From the NCBI GenBank assembly GCA_946894095.1, contig OX335641.1, positions 452,501 through 516,500 on the forward strand: a DNA stretch of 64,000 nt, given 5' to 3'. Below are positions 22,868-33,513 of the stretch, piece by piece (the stretch's first letter is position 1; each line of letters begins with the position of its first letter). The notes under the pieces are model-generated. The model saw only the letters and a list, made by a program, of their open reading frames with translations, was not told the DNA's origin and ran no database searches. Source of the stretch: Incurvaria masculella. Taxonomy: Eukaryota; Arthropoda; Insecta; Lepidoptera; Incurvariidae. The translations under genes and the position numbers were made by a program.

Positions 22868-22918
22868 AATGTTTGAAAACCCATGGGCGTCGGACACCTT
22901 AATAGGTCCTGGCCATAA
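22868..22918 (+). mobile_element. Short LINE 3' fragment
   Basis: GTTTGAAAACCCATGGGCGT, then CGGACACCTTAATAGGTCCTGG, matches the extreme 3' end of the 21622 family. Confidence 0.45.
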
Positions 22919-22949
22919 ACATAATTATCTTTCTAAACATATTTTTAAT

Positions 22950-23275
22950 GGAGCTGGACATATGAAGATTGCTACTACTAAATCTAATGCAGATATTAGT
23001 CTCACACACTACATGGGAACCAGGCACCATGCCGGGGCCTTCCTTATAATGAGCGGCTATATTGAACTATATGTGTTTAGATCCACAGGAATAAAGAAAA
23101 CGCAAATGTTCTGTTTGGATGCATGCATTCCAGCTAAGAGGTTATGTATTAGTGTCACCGATTTGCTGTCAAAACCACTCTATAATATAGCCTACGATAT
23201 TGATTCCTTAGTCTAACTGTTTGAAAAACACGGACAAATTTCATTCCCGCTTCGACCATCATTTCAAAACGATTC
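22950..23275 (-). repeat. SINE body interrupted by about 145 bp of other sequence
   Basis: Body pieces at 22950-23072 (CACACTACATGGGAACCAGG, CCTTCCTTATAATGAGCGG) and 23218-23275 (GAAAAACACGGACAAATTTC, CGCTTCGACCATCATTTC) are adjacent in intact copies but separated here by 23073-23217. Confidence 0.65.
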
Positions 23276-24910
23276 AAAACATGCCACTGATTCAAGCGTA
23301 AGTTCTTTTCTTTGCCTCAGGCTGAGGGCCATAAAGAGTTATCGATGCGAATGGTCGAATCATGTCGACAGAGAGTGTGCTCCAGAAACGCGTATAGCTC
23401 ACTATTGGATTAGGCGAGCCACCATCGATCACAGACCGTTAATACATATCGAATGATCCCACACGATAAGCTCAATCATCACGGCATTCCAGCGGACAAG
23501 GAGTACACAATAGCACCACGGAATGACTGACACGTCATTAGGCAGTGACAAAAGAACGTTGTGCAACCGCTTAAACGATGTAGTATATTGTACGGTGGAC
23601 AAAAACGGAAGTGTTCAGCTCTTAACGCAGCTGCGGTAAGACGGGATGCTTGCAAGTTAAAACACTAACACAAAAGTATGCGTGGGTGAACCCTTTTCAG
23701 ATGTCTTAGCATTTTTAGAAATGTTCGCACAGGCAGCACGGTAACCAATTTAAAGTTCGATACTTTATAATTATATATAATAATATATAAATTATAATTA
23801 TATAATATAATTATAATTTATAATTCGAGATCATATTCCGTTACATAGACGTAGACCTTGGAATAAAAGGGACTTAGGGATTAATTATTTTTCCAATGTA
23901 ACGATGCGAAGATACGTGACGCGCAGTCGAAAATCTTAAATGATTTCGAAAAGATTTTAAAATGATATGATGTTTAATCAACTGTAATGAAAAGTGCATG
24001 TGTTTATTTATTTTCAAGTATTTTTCTGATCGAATTGCTTCGGGGCCCCTCTACGGGGTTGGAAAACACAGCATTAGATCGACAGCCGAAGCCTTTATTC
24101 ACATTGCCTGTCTATCTTCTACAAATATTTTCGAACCAGATCCTGCAGTCGCATCTTCAGTGAGCCCTGTAACTATAATAGTCCTCCGATTTGTGCTAGT
24201 TTGATTCGAATTAGTACTCTTGACATTCCAATGGTCACACGAACCATATAATCAATGACCATACAATCGAAAGTTGGTAGAGTACACCAAATTGCACTCT
24301 TACCGCACCAGTCTAACCTTATTCTATATATTACAATAATAATGGCTTTGATAATTTCTTCGGCGGCAAAGCAGTCCTTGCAATCATCCGAGCTATTATG
24401 TTTCACCGTGCATTACTTAGAATGCAGGACACATGCAGCTCGCGATGTGACCCATATCCTCGCATCTCATGCACGACGCACGCACGGAAAACAGAGACAA
24501 AGTTATGAAACTTACTGTGTGATCATACAATGTCTGTTTCATTTAGAACGGTTTTTACTTCCGCACCACCGCCACTGTAATACTGGTACATTCACGGATA
24601 AGAAAGGCGTGCAAGTCCTGGTTATCCAATATTTTTTTCAAGCAAACTACCTAGTATGAGTGGTTATGTCGAGGGATCAAAGGTGCTTGATACACTTCAC
24701 CTTCCGAAGCTCAACGAGGCACCGTACTACCTGATTTGAGGACTATTGCAGAACTAGCCAACTTACTTAAATTACGTTTGAAGATTCCCATCTAGAAGGT
24801 GTTAAAAAAAATAAACTGGCCGCCAGACAGTTTCATACTCTGGCGGTGCGCCTCTAAAGTCTGATGGCAACCACAGATGGGTGATCTGATTCTCTGCGGC
24901 GAGTGCTCTA
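23276..24910. other. Unassigned intronic sequence with AT palindromic tract
   Basis: 23763-23827 is almost pure A/T with self-complementary TATAATTATA blocks. The remainder has no supported gene. Confidence 0.5.
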
Positions 24911-25124
24911 CTAACCGATGGCATGGAGTCTATGGCTGAGATAAATAGTCGTAACAGAAACTAAGACTAACGAAAAGTAGTACTTTGTGACGTCAGTTTG
25001 CATTACTTTGAGATTGCGTCCATACAAAATGTGTTAAAGTGACATCACAAAGTACTACTTTCCGTTAGTCTTAGTTTCTGTTACGTCTATTTATCTCATC
25101 CATAGACTCCATGCCATCGGTTAG
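24911..25124. mobile_element. Foldback MITE, 214 bp near-perfect palindrome
   Basis: The left arm CTAACCGATGGCATGGAGTC...GACTAACGAAAAGTAGTAC returns inverted at the right as GTACTACTTTCCGTTAGTC...GACTCCATGCCATCGGTTAG. Arms are about 85 bp with roughly five mismatches around a loop of about 40 bp. No coding capacity. A second family member lies at 48876-49048. Confidence 0.9.
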
Positions 25125-25303
25125 TTTGGGGAATCTAAAGTCTTCTTAATGGAGACCACAAGCCTCAGACACTTATGCTAAGGTATTTTTGTGAATCAGA
25201 AAAACCTATTTTAATAGAGACTATTGGTATCCAACTAAACATTTTTTACACGTTCAATGCAATATGAAACCAATTGAAACAGTAAGACATGGACACGAGA
25301 AAC

Positions 25304-25619
25304 TAAAAACCGGCCAAGTGCGAGTCGGACTCGCGCACGAAGGGTTCCGTACCATCGTACAAGATTTAAAACAAAAAAATCACGTTTTTTGTATGGGACC
25401 CCCCTTTAATTTTTATTATTTTTTTATTTTACCTATTTGTTGTTATAGCGGCAAAATAAATACACACTCTGTGAAAAAATCAGCTGCCTACCTATTACGG
25501 TTCATGAGATACAGCCCTGTGACAGACGGACGGACGGACGGACGGACGGACGGACGGACGGACAGCGGAGGCTTAGTAATAGGGTTCCGTTTTCACCCTT
25601 TGGGTACGGAACCCTAAAA
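25304..25619 (+). repeat. GGAC/TTCCG repeat, copy 3, full length
   Basis: AACCGGCCAAGTGCGAGTCG to TACGGAACCCTAAAAA, with nine GGAC units at 25526-25562. Near consensus. Confidence 0.92.
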
Positions 25620-26001
25620 ATGACAACATCTGGAAACTCACTTCGGCTCGGAAGAGAAACTCGGCTTAGGGCAACCGAATCTAGTTGGCAATTTTTTTCA
25701 ATTCTTAGCGGTTGAATAAAAATAAACCCTTTTTATATAAGGTCAAGTGAGGTGAGATCAAAAGACAAAACACAAAACAAAGAGTCAAAACGACTTGAAA
25801 TCTTGGGTTAGAGAAGCGAAAGTTAGGTTATTAACAATACTTAATTCCGTAAGAAAGTATACGGATTTTCCAACTTTCGTTTTATTTAGATTTTTTCCTT
25901 ATTCCTAACGCTCATTTTGACTTAGAACATATTGTTGCTTATTTTTCATACTGAAAATTGTATTACTGGCAAAGTTATTGCAATCTTAGTACAGCTATGC
26001 A

Positions 26002-26403
26002 GGCTCATAGCCTAGTGGCGCGGGGACTGGCCTAGCGTACCAGAGGCCTGGGTTCAATACCGACATGCACCACTGTCTTTCTCTTTCCGAGTTCGATAAG
26101 TGCATTTCGTCACGAATGCGAGCTGCTTTATGGTTCGGAATCCATGTAAAACTGTAGGTCCCCTTCCCCTACTAGGTGGTAGGGTTTAAGCCCGCCCGGG
26201 TTGGTACCATCGCATTGGATGAAAAGATGATCGAAGCGGCAATGAAAAATTATCCGTGTTTTCCATTCAGTTTAATGTAGCCGTGCTCTTAAAGGGAAGG
26301 TCCTGAAATGGCACCTAATTCCTTCGGGAGTGTGGTGTATTGGGCTAATATCATAACGGTAGTTGTGTGGTATTAGCCATCCATGTCAGGTCGCATAAAA
26401 AAA
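26002..26403 (+). repeat. SINE, tRNA-headed type, full length
   Basis: A-box TAGCCTAGTGGCGCGGGG (good match to TRGYNNARNNG) and box B GGTTCAATACC are followed by the shared body and an A7 tail. It is nearly identical to the 18365 copy, indicating recent spread. Confidence 0.9.
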
Positions 26404-29184
26404 TGAGTTTCTAAGAGAAAAATATTCCAAGTCCCTTTCACTCCAAGGTCATTGTCAAATTTGTCCAAGTTAAAATACATGCTGAAAGCACAATATTTTA
26501 CGTAACTTATTTAACTTCAATTACATTTATAATGAATACTAAATTAAAGATCTTTCTTTTTCATCAATCAAGTCCGCAATTAAAATGTATGATACTTATT
26601 AAGAACATAGACATATTTTACTAGTTATTAACGCCTGTCACAGTTTTGCCAGAGTTGAAATATTAAAAATAAAATTGATATGAACGGCATTAACAAGTTT
26701 ACTTTCGAAACATTAAAGTGAATATTATAAAATCTGACAAACACGCATACTGGAAATTTAGGCTTCCGTGAGTAAAGAAAATATGTTTAAAACCGTTGAA
26801 TTTAAAAGTTTCAGATCATTGGCTCTAAATAATTTAAAAAAAAAGGTTAAAATTATAAAAAATAGATTGTAAGCAGTCCATAAGCTTCCATGTACCATCA
26901 ACACTCTATTTAAGATGTATTTCCCCAAAAATCAGCAAATATGTATTCAAATAATATGTGACGAAGAACCAGACCGGCCGGCATGATTTTCGCAATCCGC
27001 GAAAAAGCAGGGCCTCCTTCGACATACAGCATGCGGTTGTTAATAAAATTATATACCTTTATAAAATATATAAAATAATTATCATTCGGAGTTATATACC
27101 ATGAACATTTAAAAGTATATATGGTATGTTGAAAGTGTTAACTGTGAAATAATGTGTAACATTAATTTTATATCTTACAGCTCTTAGCTATATTTATAAC
27201 TGTTGCATACTTCTTCCCTTACTCTCGGTCGAAACAATTGCACACTCTAATGGACGGACACAGATTTGAACCCACATTTCCGACTCACGGACCTCACGGC
27301 GGCCTAAAGTCTCGCATGAACCGTACGTCAGACCAAATTGATGGTTCGGATGAGTTTTTATTGCAAGTAATTGAATGCTCACGTACCATGAGCGGGGAGG
27401 CTCGTGGTGTGAACTGTAACTGGTTTTTTTGGGATCGATTCTGTGACCTCGCGGCTCTGTGCTGATGATAAGAAAACCGGAAATAAATTGCTGGATTTTA
27501 CAGTGCCGGCCTGCTCCCTATCTGCTTGCACTATCATTAAAGAAGTTTCATATACCATCATAATAATAACAAATTAAAATAATTTAAAACGATCTTGTCT
27601 AGAATTTTACAATCCGAAACGAATTTTTTTTTTCCTTTCTGAATTTATCGCGAAGACGATTCCATGTAATTCAAAAGTCCGTTTATGTATTTTATTAGTA
27701 GGTAGGTAATGTCATACGTCATCAAAACACCTTCTTGTGTTGTTTTCTAAATTAAAAAGTTTAATAGATTCATGTAAGTCGGTATGCGGTTTTGATTCTT
27801 GCATATTATTATTACAACGTTTTGTTGTAATGTCAATACGTGATGAGACATAGTTGATGAGGACTCCAAAGACTACAATATATTGGTCGCACTGGATATT
27901 ATGTTGTCTATCTAAGTAAACACGTAGAAATGTAAACCGACCCAATATATCCTCGTCCTTTCCAATTAGGCGACTCCACACACCAAGGAACAACGGTGAC
28001 ATGACGCGATGATGATTCTGCCGCACGCAGGGCTGCCTGACGAGAATTTCAAACTCCGGTAAGTTTTTCTATATTCCATTTTTACGTATCGCAATACTGG
28101 TCATCCCGTTTCTCCAACCTCCAGATGAAATGTTTTTTTAAAATTAAAACTGACCTAAGTTACGTAGCATGTGTCTTATAGTCGATTACTGGAACGTTGC
28201 TCCTTATAGAGCGTTTGGCGAATAAAAGGTAGACGGAAACATGTTTTCCCAATACTTTTCCTGTCAAAGAGACACCGGCACTTACATTTTTGCTGTGGTA
28301 AAAGTACCAGGGCGGCTGATTTTATTAGGAAATGTCTTAAAAATATGTAATATTATTATATCTGTGCCTGGGACTTGTCTGTGTAACTACGCAACTTTTT
28401 TTTTATTTATAGGAGCGCTCCTGGATTTCTATGGAATCCCAAAAAAAATCATTCTCGGCAGAAATATCCCGGCGGCAGAAATAATTAAATGTTTAGTTAG
28501 CTGGGCCCTGTCTGGGTCACGCCGTAGCTCTTGCTTGAAGTGGCGGGATCGAGTTGCTACGAGAAAACCGTCGCCTAGGAGTCTTACATATATACGTTAC
28601 CCAGCTACGAGACGTTTCCCAAATTGGACGATGAACGTTGTGTGAAATATGTTTTAGTATATCTCGGCCTCTCGAGCATCTAGACAGATACGAAATATAC
28701 ATATTATATATACATATCACAATCTTCAGGTTAGTCCAGAGGGGGAACCTATGTACTTTTTAAGTTTAGAATCTCCGCTCGGAGGAATGTTTTTTGTTTT
28801 TCGTCATTCGCGAGCGCGAAATCACATTTAAATCGCAGGGCGAGCACTGAACGAATTTCTCACAAACCCGTTAACGAATATTCAGAACTGCACCGTCATC
28901 CCATACTTCGGTACTTCTATTCGTGCATTGCTATGGAATGACAGAACGGACTACGTTATCCTGTGGCGTGAAAAACCCGTGCGATGCCGGGGCGGGTCAC
29001 TAGAAATGTAGGTAAGTATAGAGCGAAAGGAACTGAGTTTCTACCGGATGTCCCATTTTACACATTTCTAATGTTTTAAACTATTTAGGTATTAAACTCG
29101 TGCAACATAATGATAACACGAGCACCAAATACATTTTGAGAAAGCCAAACCTAACAAGAATCGATCGATGGGTACCGAGTAGAT
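26404..29184. other. Unassigned intronic sequence
   Basis: About 2.8 kb with no exon or major repeat recognised except the short LINE scrap at 26955. Frames at 27238 and 28241 look random. Confidence 0.5.
26955..27030 (+). mobile_element. Very short LINE 3' fragment
   Basis: GACGAAGAACCAGACCGGCC followed by GGCATGATTTTCGC resembles the AAGAAGCACCTGGCCGGCCGGCATG block of the 21622 family. Weak. Confidence 0.35.
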
Positions 29185-29549
29185 AAAAAAACCGGACAAG
29201 TGCGAGTCGGACTCACACACGAAGGGTTCCGTACCATCGTAAAAAAAAAACAAAAAAAAACACGTTTTTTGTATGGGAGCCCCCTTTAATTTTAATTATT
29301 TTTTAATCTTACCTATTTGTTGTTGTAGCGGCAAAATAAATACACACTCTGTGAAAATTTCAGCTGTCTACCTGTTACGGTTACCGAGATACAGCCCTGT
29401 GACAGACGGACAGACGGACGGACGGACGGACGGACGCACGGACGGACGGACGGACGGACGGACGGACGGACGGACGGACGGACGGACGGACAGCGGAGGC
29501 TTAGTAATAGGGTTCCGTTTTCACCCTTTGGGTACGGAACCCAAAAAAT
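29185..29549 (+). repeat. GGAC/TTCCG repeat, copy 4, longest microsatellite
   Basis: ACCGGACAAGTGCGAGTCGG to GGGTACGGAACCCAAAAAA, with a roughly 85 bp GGAC tract (29406-29491) broken only by GGACAGAC and GGACGCAC variants. Confidence 0.92.
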
Positions 29550-30848
29550 CAACATATTCGTTGAGGTCACCGTGTATACAAAAGGCGAGCCTGTATTTGT
29601 TTTTTTTAGTAAAATGTGGTTCCCTTCTGGGGCGGTGGGAGGAACAGGCGGGGGCAGGACGGCGCCGGGCCCCGGGGTACGACTGCTTCGAGAATACATT
29701 AACATCAAATCGCGGTTCAATATTTGCGATCTCCGATGGTGACTGCGTGTTTCTCGTGTCGGGTTTACATGTCATGGGATTCATGCGTAGAAATATAAAA
29801 ATCGGAACCCTTCTAAGCTCACATTGTTGTCAGTCTGTCTATCCGTACGACCCTTTTTAGCCCAGTCATTTCGGAGTTTCACCTAGGAATGAGAGATTAT
29901 AAGCTGTAAACTCGTATAAACCTTTATTTTCGCCTTCTTTAAGTGGTCTCAAAAGTCTCATGAAATCTCGTGTCCGCATCTGTATTTTGCTTTCTATGGT
30001 TCTAATACTATTTTAATCAATGACTAGCAGCCAGTCCCGGCTTTGCACGGGCATAATATAATTTAAAAAATATAATTTTGATACAGTGCTACACAAATAA
30101 ACCCTTTTTAAGTAGAGTTCCTAAAAAACGAGCATATAGCTACATTAAAATATTTGAAATAAAAACAACTTAGATATTGTTTTAATTTTTTTAATTTTTC
30201 TGTGTCAGCCAGACATAGTTTGTTAAACAAAGTATAATTAGCAAGTAATACAATTTGTCTATTTCATGTAGGTAGGGTTAGTCTTATTTGTATAAAATCG
30301 TAAATAGTATCTAAAGAACGAATTTTTAAACGAATATTTCAGAAGTTGTTATAATTATAATTAATTATCAACTGAAAAAGATAAGCTAATTGCAAAAGGG
30401 ATGATAGAAGGGAAGGAATCCTTGCAACCAAATTATGCATATCAGGCTTCGAACAAGAACGTTGCGCTATAATCAGTTTTGGCCCACAACACTAATTTCC
30501 GAGGCATGTAAGCCCAATCTAAAATGCTCCTCATCGGCCGCTAATAAAGTAAAGAAGTGGCGGTGTGGTCCCCTAATGAGACTTATCTGATCACGCGGGG
30601 CAGATGACACGCAAAGATGACGACCGCTCCCACAGCCACCTGCGGACTAACGAGGTGGGGAGGTGGGTTCCGGCCGACGAGACGCGACGGTATAGTGATG
30701 CTGTAGGTGCATATGCGAGAACCTACAGCATCGAGAGTCGATTACTTGCTCAATAGAAACTAAAAGGTTGAAGGTCTGCCACCTGTTTCGATATCTGTCG
30801 GCGTAAACTTTGGAAACCTCAGCCCAAAGCACAGCAAAAATAATATCT
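29550..30848. other. Unassigned intronic sequence with a short hairpin
   Basis: 29620-29700 is GC-rich (GGGGGCAGGACGGCGCCGGG). A 12 bp perfect stem, GATGCTGTAGGT/ACCTACAGCATC, is centred near 30711. No gene. Confidence 0.5.
30024..30185 (+). repeat. Fragment related to 14758-15575
   Basis: CTAGCAGCCAGTCCCGGCTT, TGCACGGGCATAATATAATT and CACAAATAAACCCTTTTTAA match the first 150 bp of the other copy. Confidence 0.65.
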
Positions 30849-31219
30849 TGTGGTCTAGGGCCTAGAGGCCTTGTCTTTCATCCCAGATGTCTGGGTTCAA
30901 ATCCAAGCCCGGCCATGCACCACTTTCTCTGTCTTTCTGAGTAGGATAAGTGCATTTCGTTACGAATTCGAGTTGTTCCGTGGTTCGGAACCCATGTAAA
31001 ACTGTAGGTCCCCTTCCCCTACTAGGTAAATTGAATGAAACTATGGTTAAAACGGCAATGAAAGATTGTCCGTATTTTCCATCCAGCTCAATGTAGCCGT
31101 GCTTATAAAGGGAAGGTCCTGGCATGGCACCCAATTCCTTCGGGAATGTGGTGTATTAGGCTAATATCATAACGGCAGTTATGTGGTATTAGCCATCCAT
31201 GTCAGGTTGCATAAAAAAT
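30849..31219 (+). repeat. SINE, tRNA-headed type, internal deletion
   Basis: Head GGTCTAGGGCCTAGAGGCC with box B GGGTTCAAATCC. The body lacks about 35 bp around the usual GGTAGGGTT...GGTACCATCG segment (31026-31032). Tail CATAAAAAATA. Confidence 0.82.
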
Positions 31220-31229
31220 AACATAATAG

Positions 31230-31510
31230 ATGCCCATGGGCTTTCGGACTTTCACGGGTTCTGCGAGCATGCCGGCCACGCAGGTGCTTCTTCGCACCAT
31301 GTTTTACTTTATGGGAAATACCTCGGGGGAGTCAATTCCATAGCTTACCGACCCTATAGATAAAGGATCCATAGGATCGGTTGCTTCTTATTTTGGGAAT
31401 GTCGAAAGTGAATGGGTGAATTCCCTTCCTGTTTCGAGTTGAGCGCGATGGTAAAAATGGTACGAAGGGACAGCTTTATGCAGATCCGACGAGCATTCTC
31501 CATGGTGCGA
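31230..31510 (-). mobile_element. LINE 3' fragment, same family as 21622-21965
   Basis: Contains CATGCCGGCCACGCAGGTG, GGAAATACCTCGGGGGAG and GGATCCATAGGATCGGTT in the order of the 17658 copy. It sits directly behind a SINE ending at about 31219 and downstream of the nested gene's likely poly(A) site. Confidence 0.6.
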
Positions 31511-31936
31511 GCACGCACAAAAGGAATAAAAAAAAAAACTATTGTATGTTTTACATTTTTAGCTAATGTTATAAATACTTTTTGTCATAATATTTCGCAT
31601 CGAAACATTTATTGAATCTGAAAAAATACATACCTCTGTACCTATTAGGAATACGATTAATATATTTTGGCTTTACCATGGCTATAAGTTATCTATCCGT
31701 TTTTCAATCCATTTTAAACTTAATATTGGGCTATATCGAACATAAGTTTGTTTAGATGTTCACTGCAAGTGTTAAATTTTCCCATGCATTCATCAAAGTT
31801 CACATGAATAAAGTCGGCATCACACACATGATGAGGTCGCATCAGGGTGCGAGTAATGTTGCTAGAAACGGACCACTTTTTCATGGTCAAAGTAATGGAC
31901 GTAACGCTCTATCGGTTTTAACAAAGGATTCCAAAC

Positions 31937-32722
31937 TTAATCCAGTGCCTTGATAACGTCAGATACATACTCGAGTGACGAATGAAGAATTCTATTCCCT
32001 TCACCTGCGGAAGGGTCTACTAAGTAAGAACGAACAGTAGATGCTCTTTTTCGTGAACCTTCTGTACGCCCAGCTTGAATTTCGTTGTCGTCAGCCAATC
32101 GATCTGCAGCGATATTCAGTGCGACCAGCTCTTCAGCCTTAGCATTTTCTAATCTAGATCTGCTTCCGCGCATGACCTGCACCAACCTAAAGCAAATTAC
32201 AGCTATCGATACGATTGTGCCTACAACTAAAACCCAAAGTATCGAGTCGAACGCAGTCCAGTCGTCTTCGTTGTCGGTATTGGATTCGCCTTTGAACACT
32301 GACCCGTTAGGTGTAGCTTCAGTATTCACTGCTTCGAAATTGTAGTTTAAGATGGTCCTATTAATATCGGCTGCCAGCTGGTGGAATACGGTCTTTCCCA
32401 GCCAATCGGCGAGGTCATTCCTTCCGATCTGACGCAACCGGTTCTCCACTTCCTCGTGGGTCTTGCCTCTGCCTTCCCATTCACTCGTCCCGCTGTTCCA
32501 ATTCACCAGGAGGTTGATGCAGGGTTCGCCTTCGGGAACCTTTCTTTCGGCGGCAGCGAGAGCGGCCGGAATTTCGTAGGACACGGAGTGAATGGCGGCT
32601 ATCAGCTTACGGCACTCCTCCACGGTTAGATGATCAGCGATATACTGCAATTCAGGGATGTTCATGTCGATGGTGCAATTCACCCGGCTCATCACAAACA
32701 TAAACAATAAAAGGCATATCAT
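31937..32722 (-). CDS. Nested intronless gene: secreted/membrane protein with Death-like module
   Basis: An uninterrupted 261-codon frame on the same strand as dys, inside its B-C intron. Residues 1-14 are a hydrophobic signal peptide (MICLLLFMFV). Residues about 28-120 (LTVEECRKLIAAIH, then CINLLVNWNS, then THEEVENRLRQIGRNDLADWL) carry the C-xx-LL-x-W and RLRQIGRNDLADWL pattern of Death-fold helices 4-6. Residues about 160-182 (ILWVLVVGTIVSIAVICF) are one membrane span, followed by a basic cytoplasmic tail. N-glycosylation sequons occur at N15, N121 and N139. A TATA-like stretch lies at 32771-32779, and an acceptor-like CTGCTTACAG lies just before the ATG, so an upstream 5'UTR exon is possible. 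A poly(A) signal AATAAA (TTTATT on the + strand) is at about 31608-31613. The composition and domain order look like a real protein. I do not recognise a named orthologue and infer no function. Confidence 0.78.
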   Translation of the reverse strand: MICLLLFMFVMSRVNCTIDMNIPELQYIADHLTVEECRKLIAAIHSVSYEIPAALAAAERKVPEGEPCINLLVNWNSGTSEWEGRGKTHEEVENRLRQIGRNDLADWLGKTVFHQLAADINRTILNYNFEAVNTEATPNGSVFKGESNTDNEDDWTAFDSILWVLVVGTIVSIAVICFRLVQVMRGSRSRLENAKAEELVALNIAADRLADDNEIQAGRTEGSRKRASTVRSYLVDPSAGEGNRILHSSLEYVSDVIKALD

Positions 32723-33513
32723 TTCGCTGTAAGCAGATTTTGTTCTGTCAAAGTCAACACTATGACGTAGATATAAATAAAGTTGTTTTTATTTTTCAAA
32801 AGTAATTCCAGGCGTCGTAAAATAAACCGAATTATTGGAGAATTTTCTGGCTCCCGAGAACCGATTGGGCATTGCCATTCAAAATCGAGTATGAATTAAA
32901 ACAAACGATTCTGAGCTATTTCTGAATCTATCGAGATTTCCAGAATCGCTCATATTTTTATTAATTATAATAAATATAAAGCCAAAATTCAAAGTGGTAA
33001 TAAATCTCACGATTTTTCATCGAGGCACCTAGTTTAAGTTTTGTAACGCTTTATATTAAAGTAGCCGGTTCTTTCCAAAAATATCCTGCTCTTCACCAAC
33101 CCAGATAAATAATATACATATACGTAAATGATGTCACGCGATTGTTTCTATCTACACGATTTAAAGTGTTTCTTAGAGCTTAATACTTATTAAGATATTA
33201 ATATCTTATAGTCAATTGTTTTTTGGAAAGTTACCATTTATCTGGAAAACGGAGATGACAATAATCTCATCTAAAGTTGAAACATTATCCGTTACTGTAA
33301 TTTCTTAAAATTTGAGTGTTAGTGCAACATTGCAACAATTCCAATTCTTTTGATACGCTACACATGCTTTTAAGATATACGCGCATTTCTAAATACGGTG
33401 GCGGCTATTTTGTTAAAGTTTTATTTGCTAACTTTAGATATTGTCTCTCAATTATGTTGTTATTTAGAATAACATGCCGAACAACACACCAAAAGGTGCA
33501 GCCAGTTTGCATG
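32723..33513. other. Spacer between the nested gene and exon B array
   Basis: AT-rich. Holds the presumed promoter/5' region of the nested gene (TATA-like at 32771-32779) and then featureless intron up to the truncated array edge at 33514. Confidence 0.5.

Noticed and set aside
24255..24659. 134-codon frame
   Set aside because: Composition is random-like and no family is recognised; frames of this length are expected by chance in 64 kb.
32085..32629. Plus-strand frames opposite the nested gene
   Set aside because: Antisense shadows of the 261-codon minus-strand gene, which has signal peptide, domain and membrane segment.
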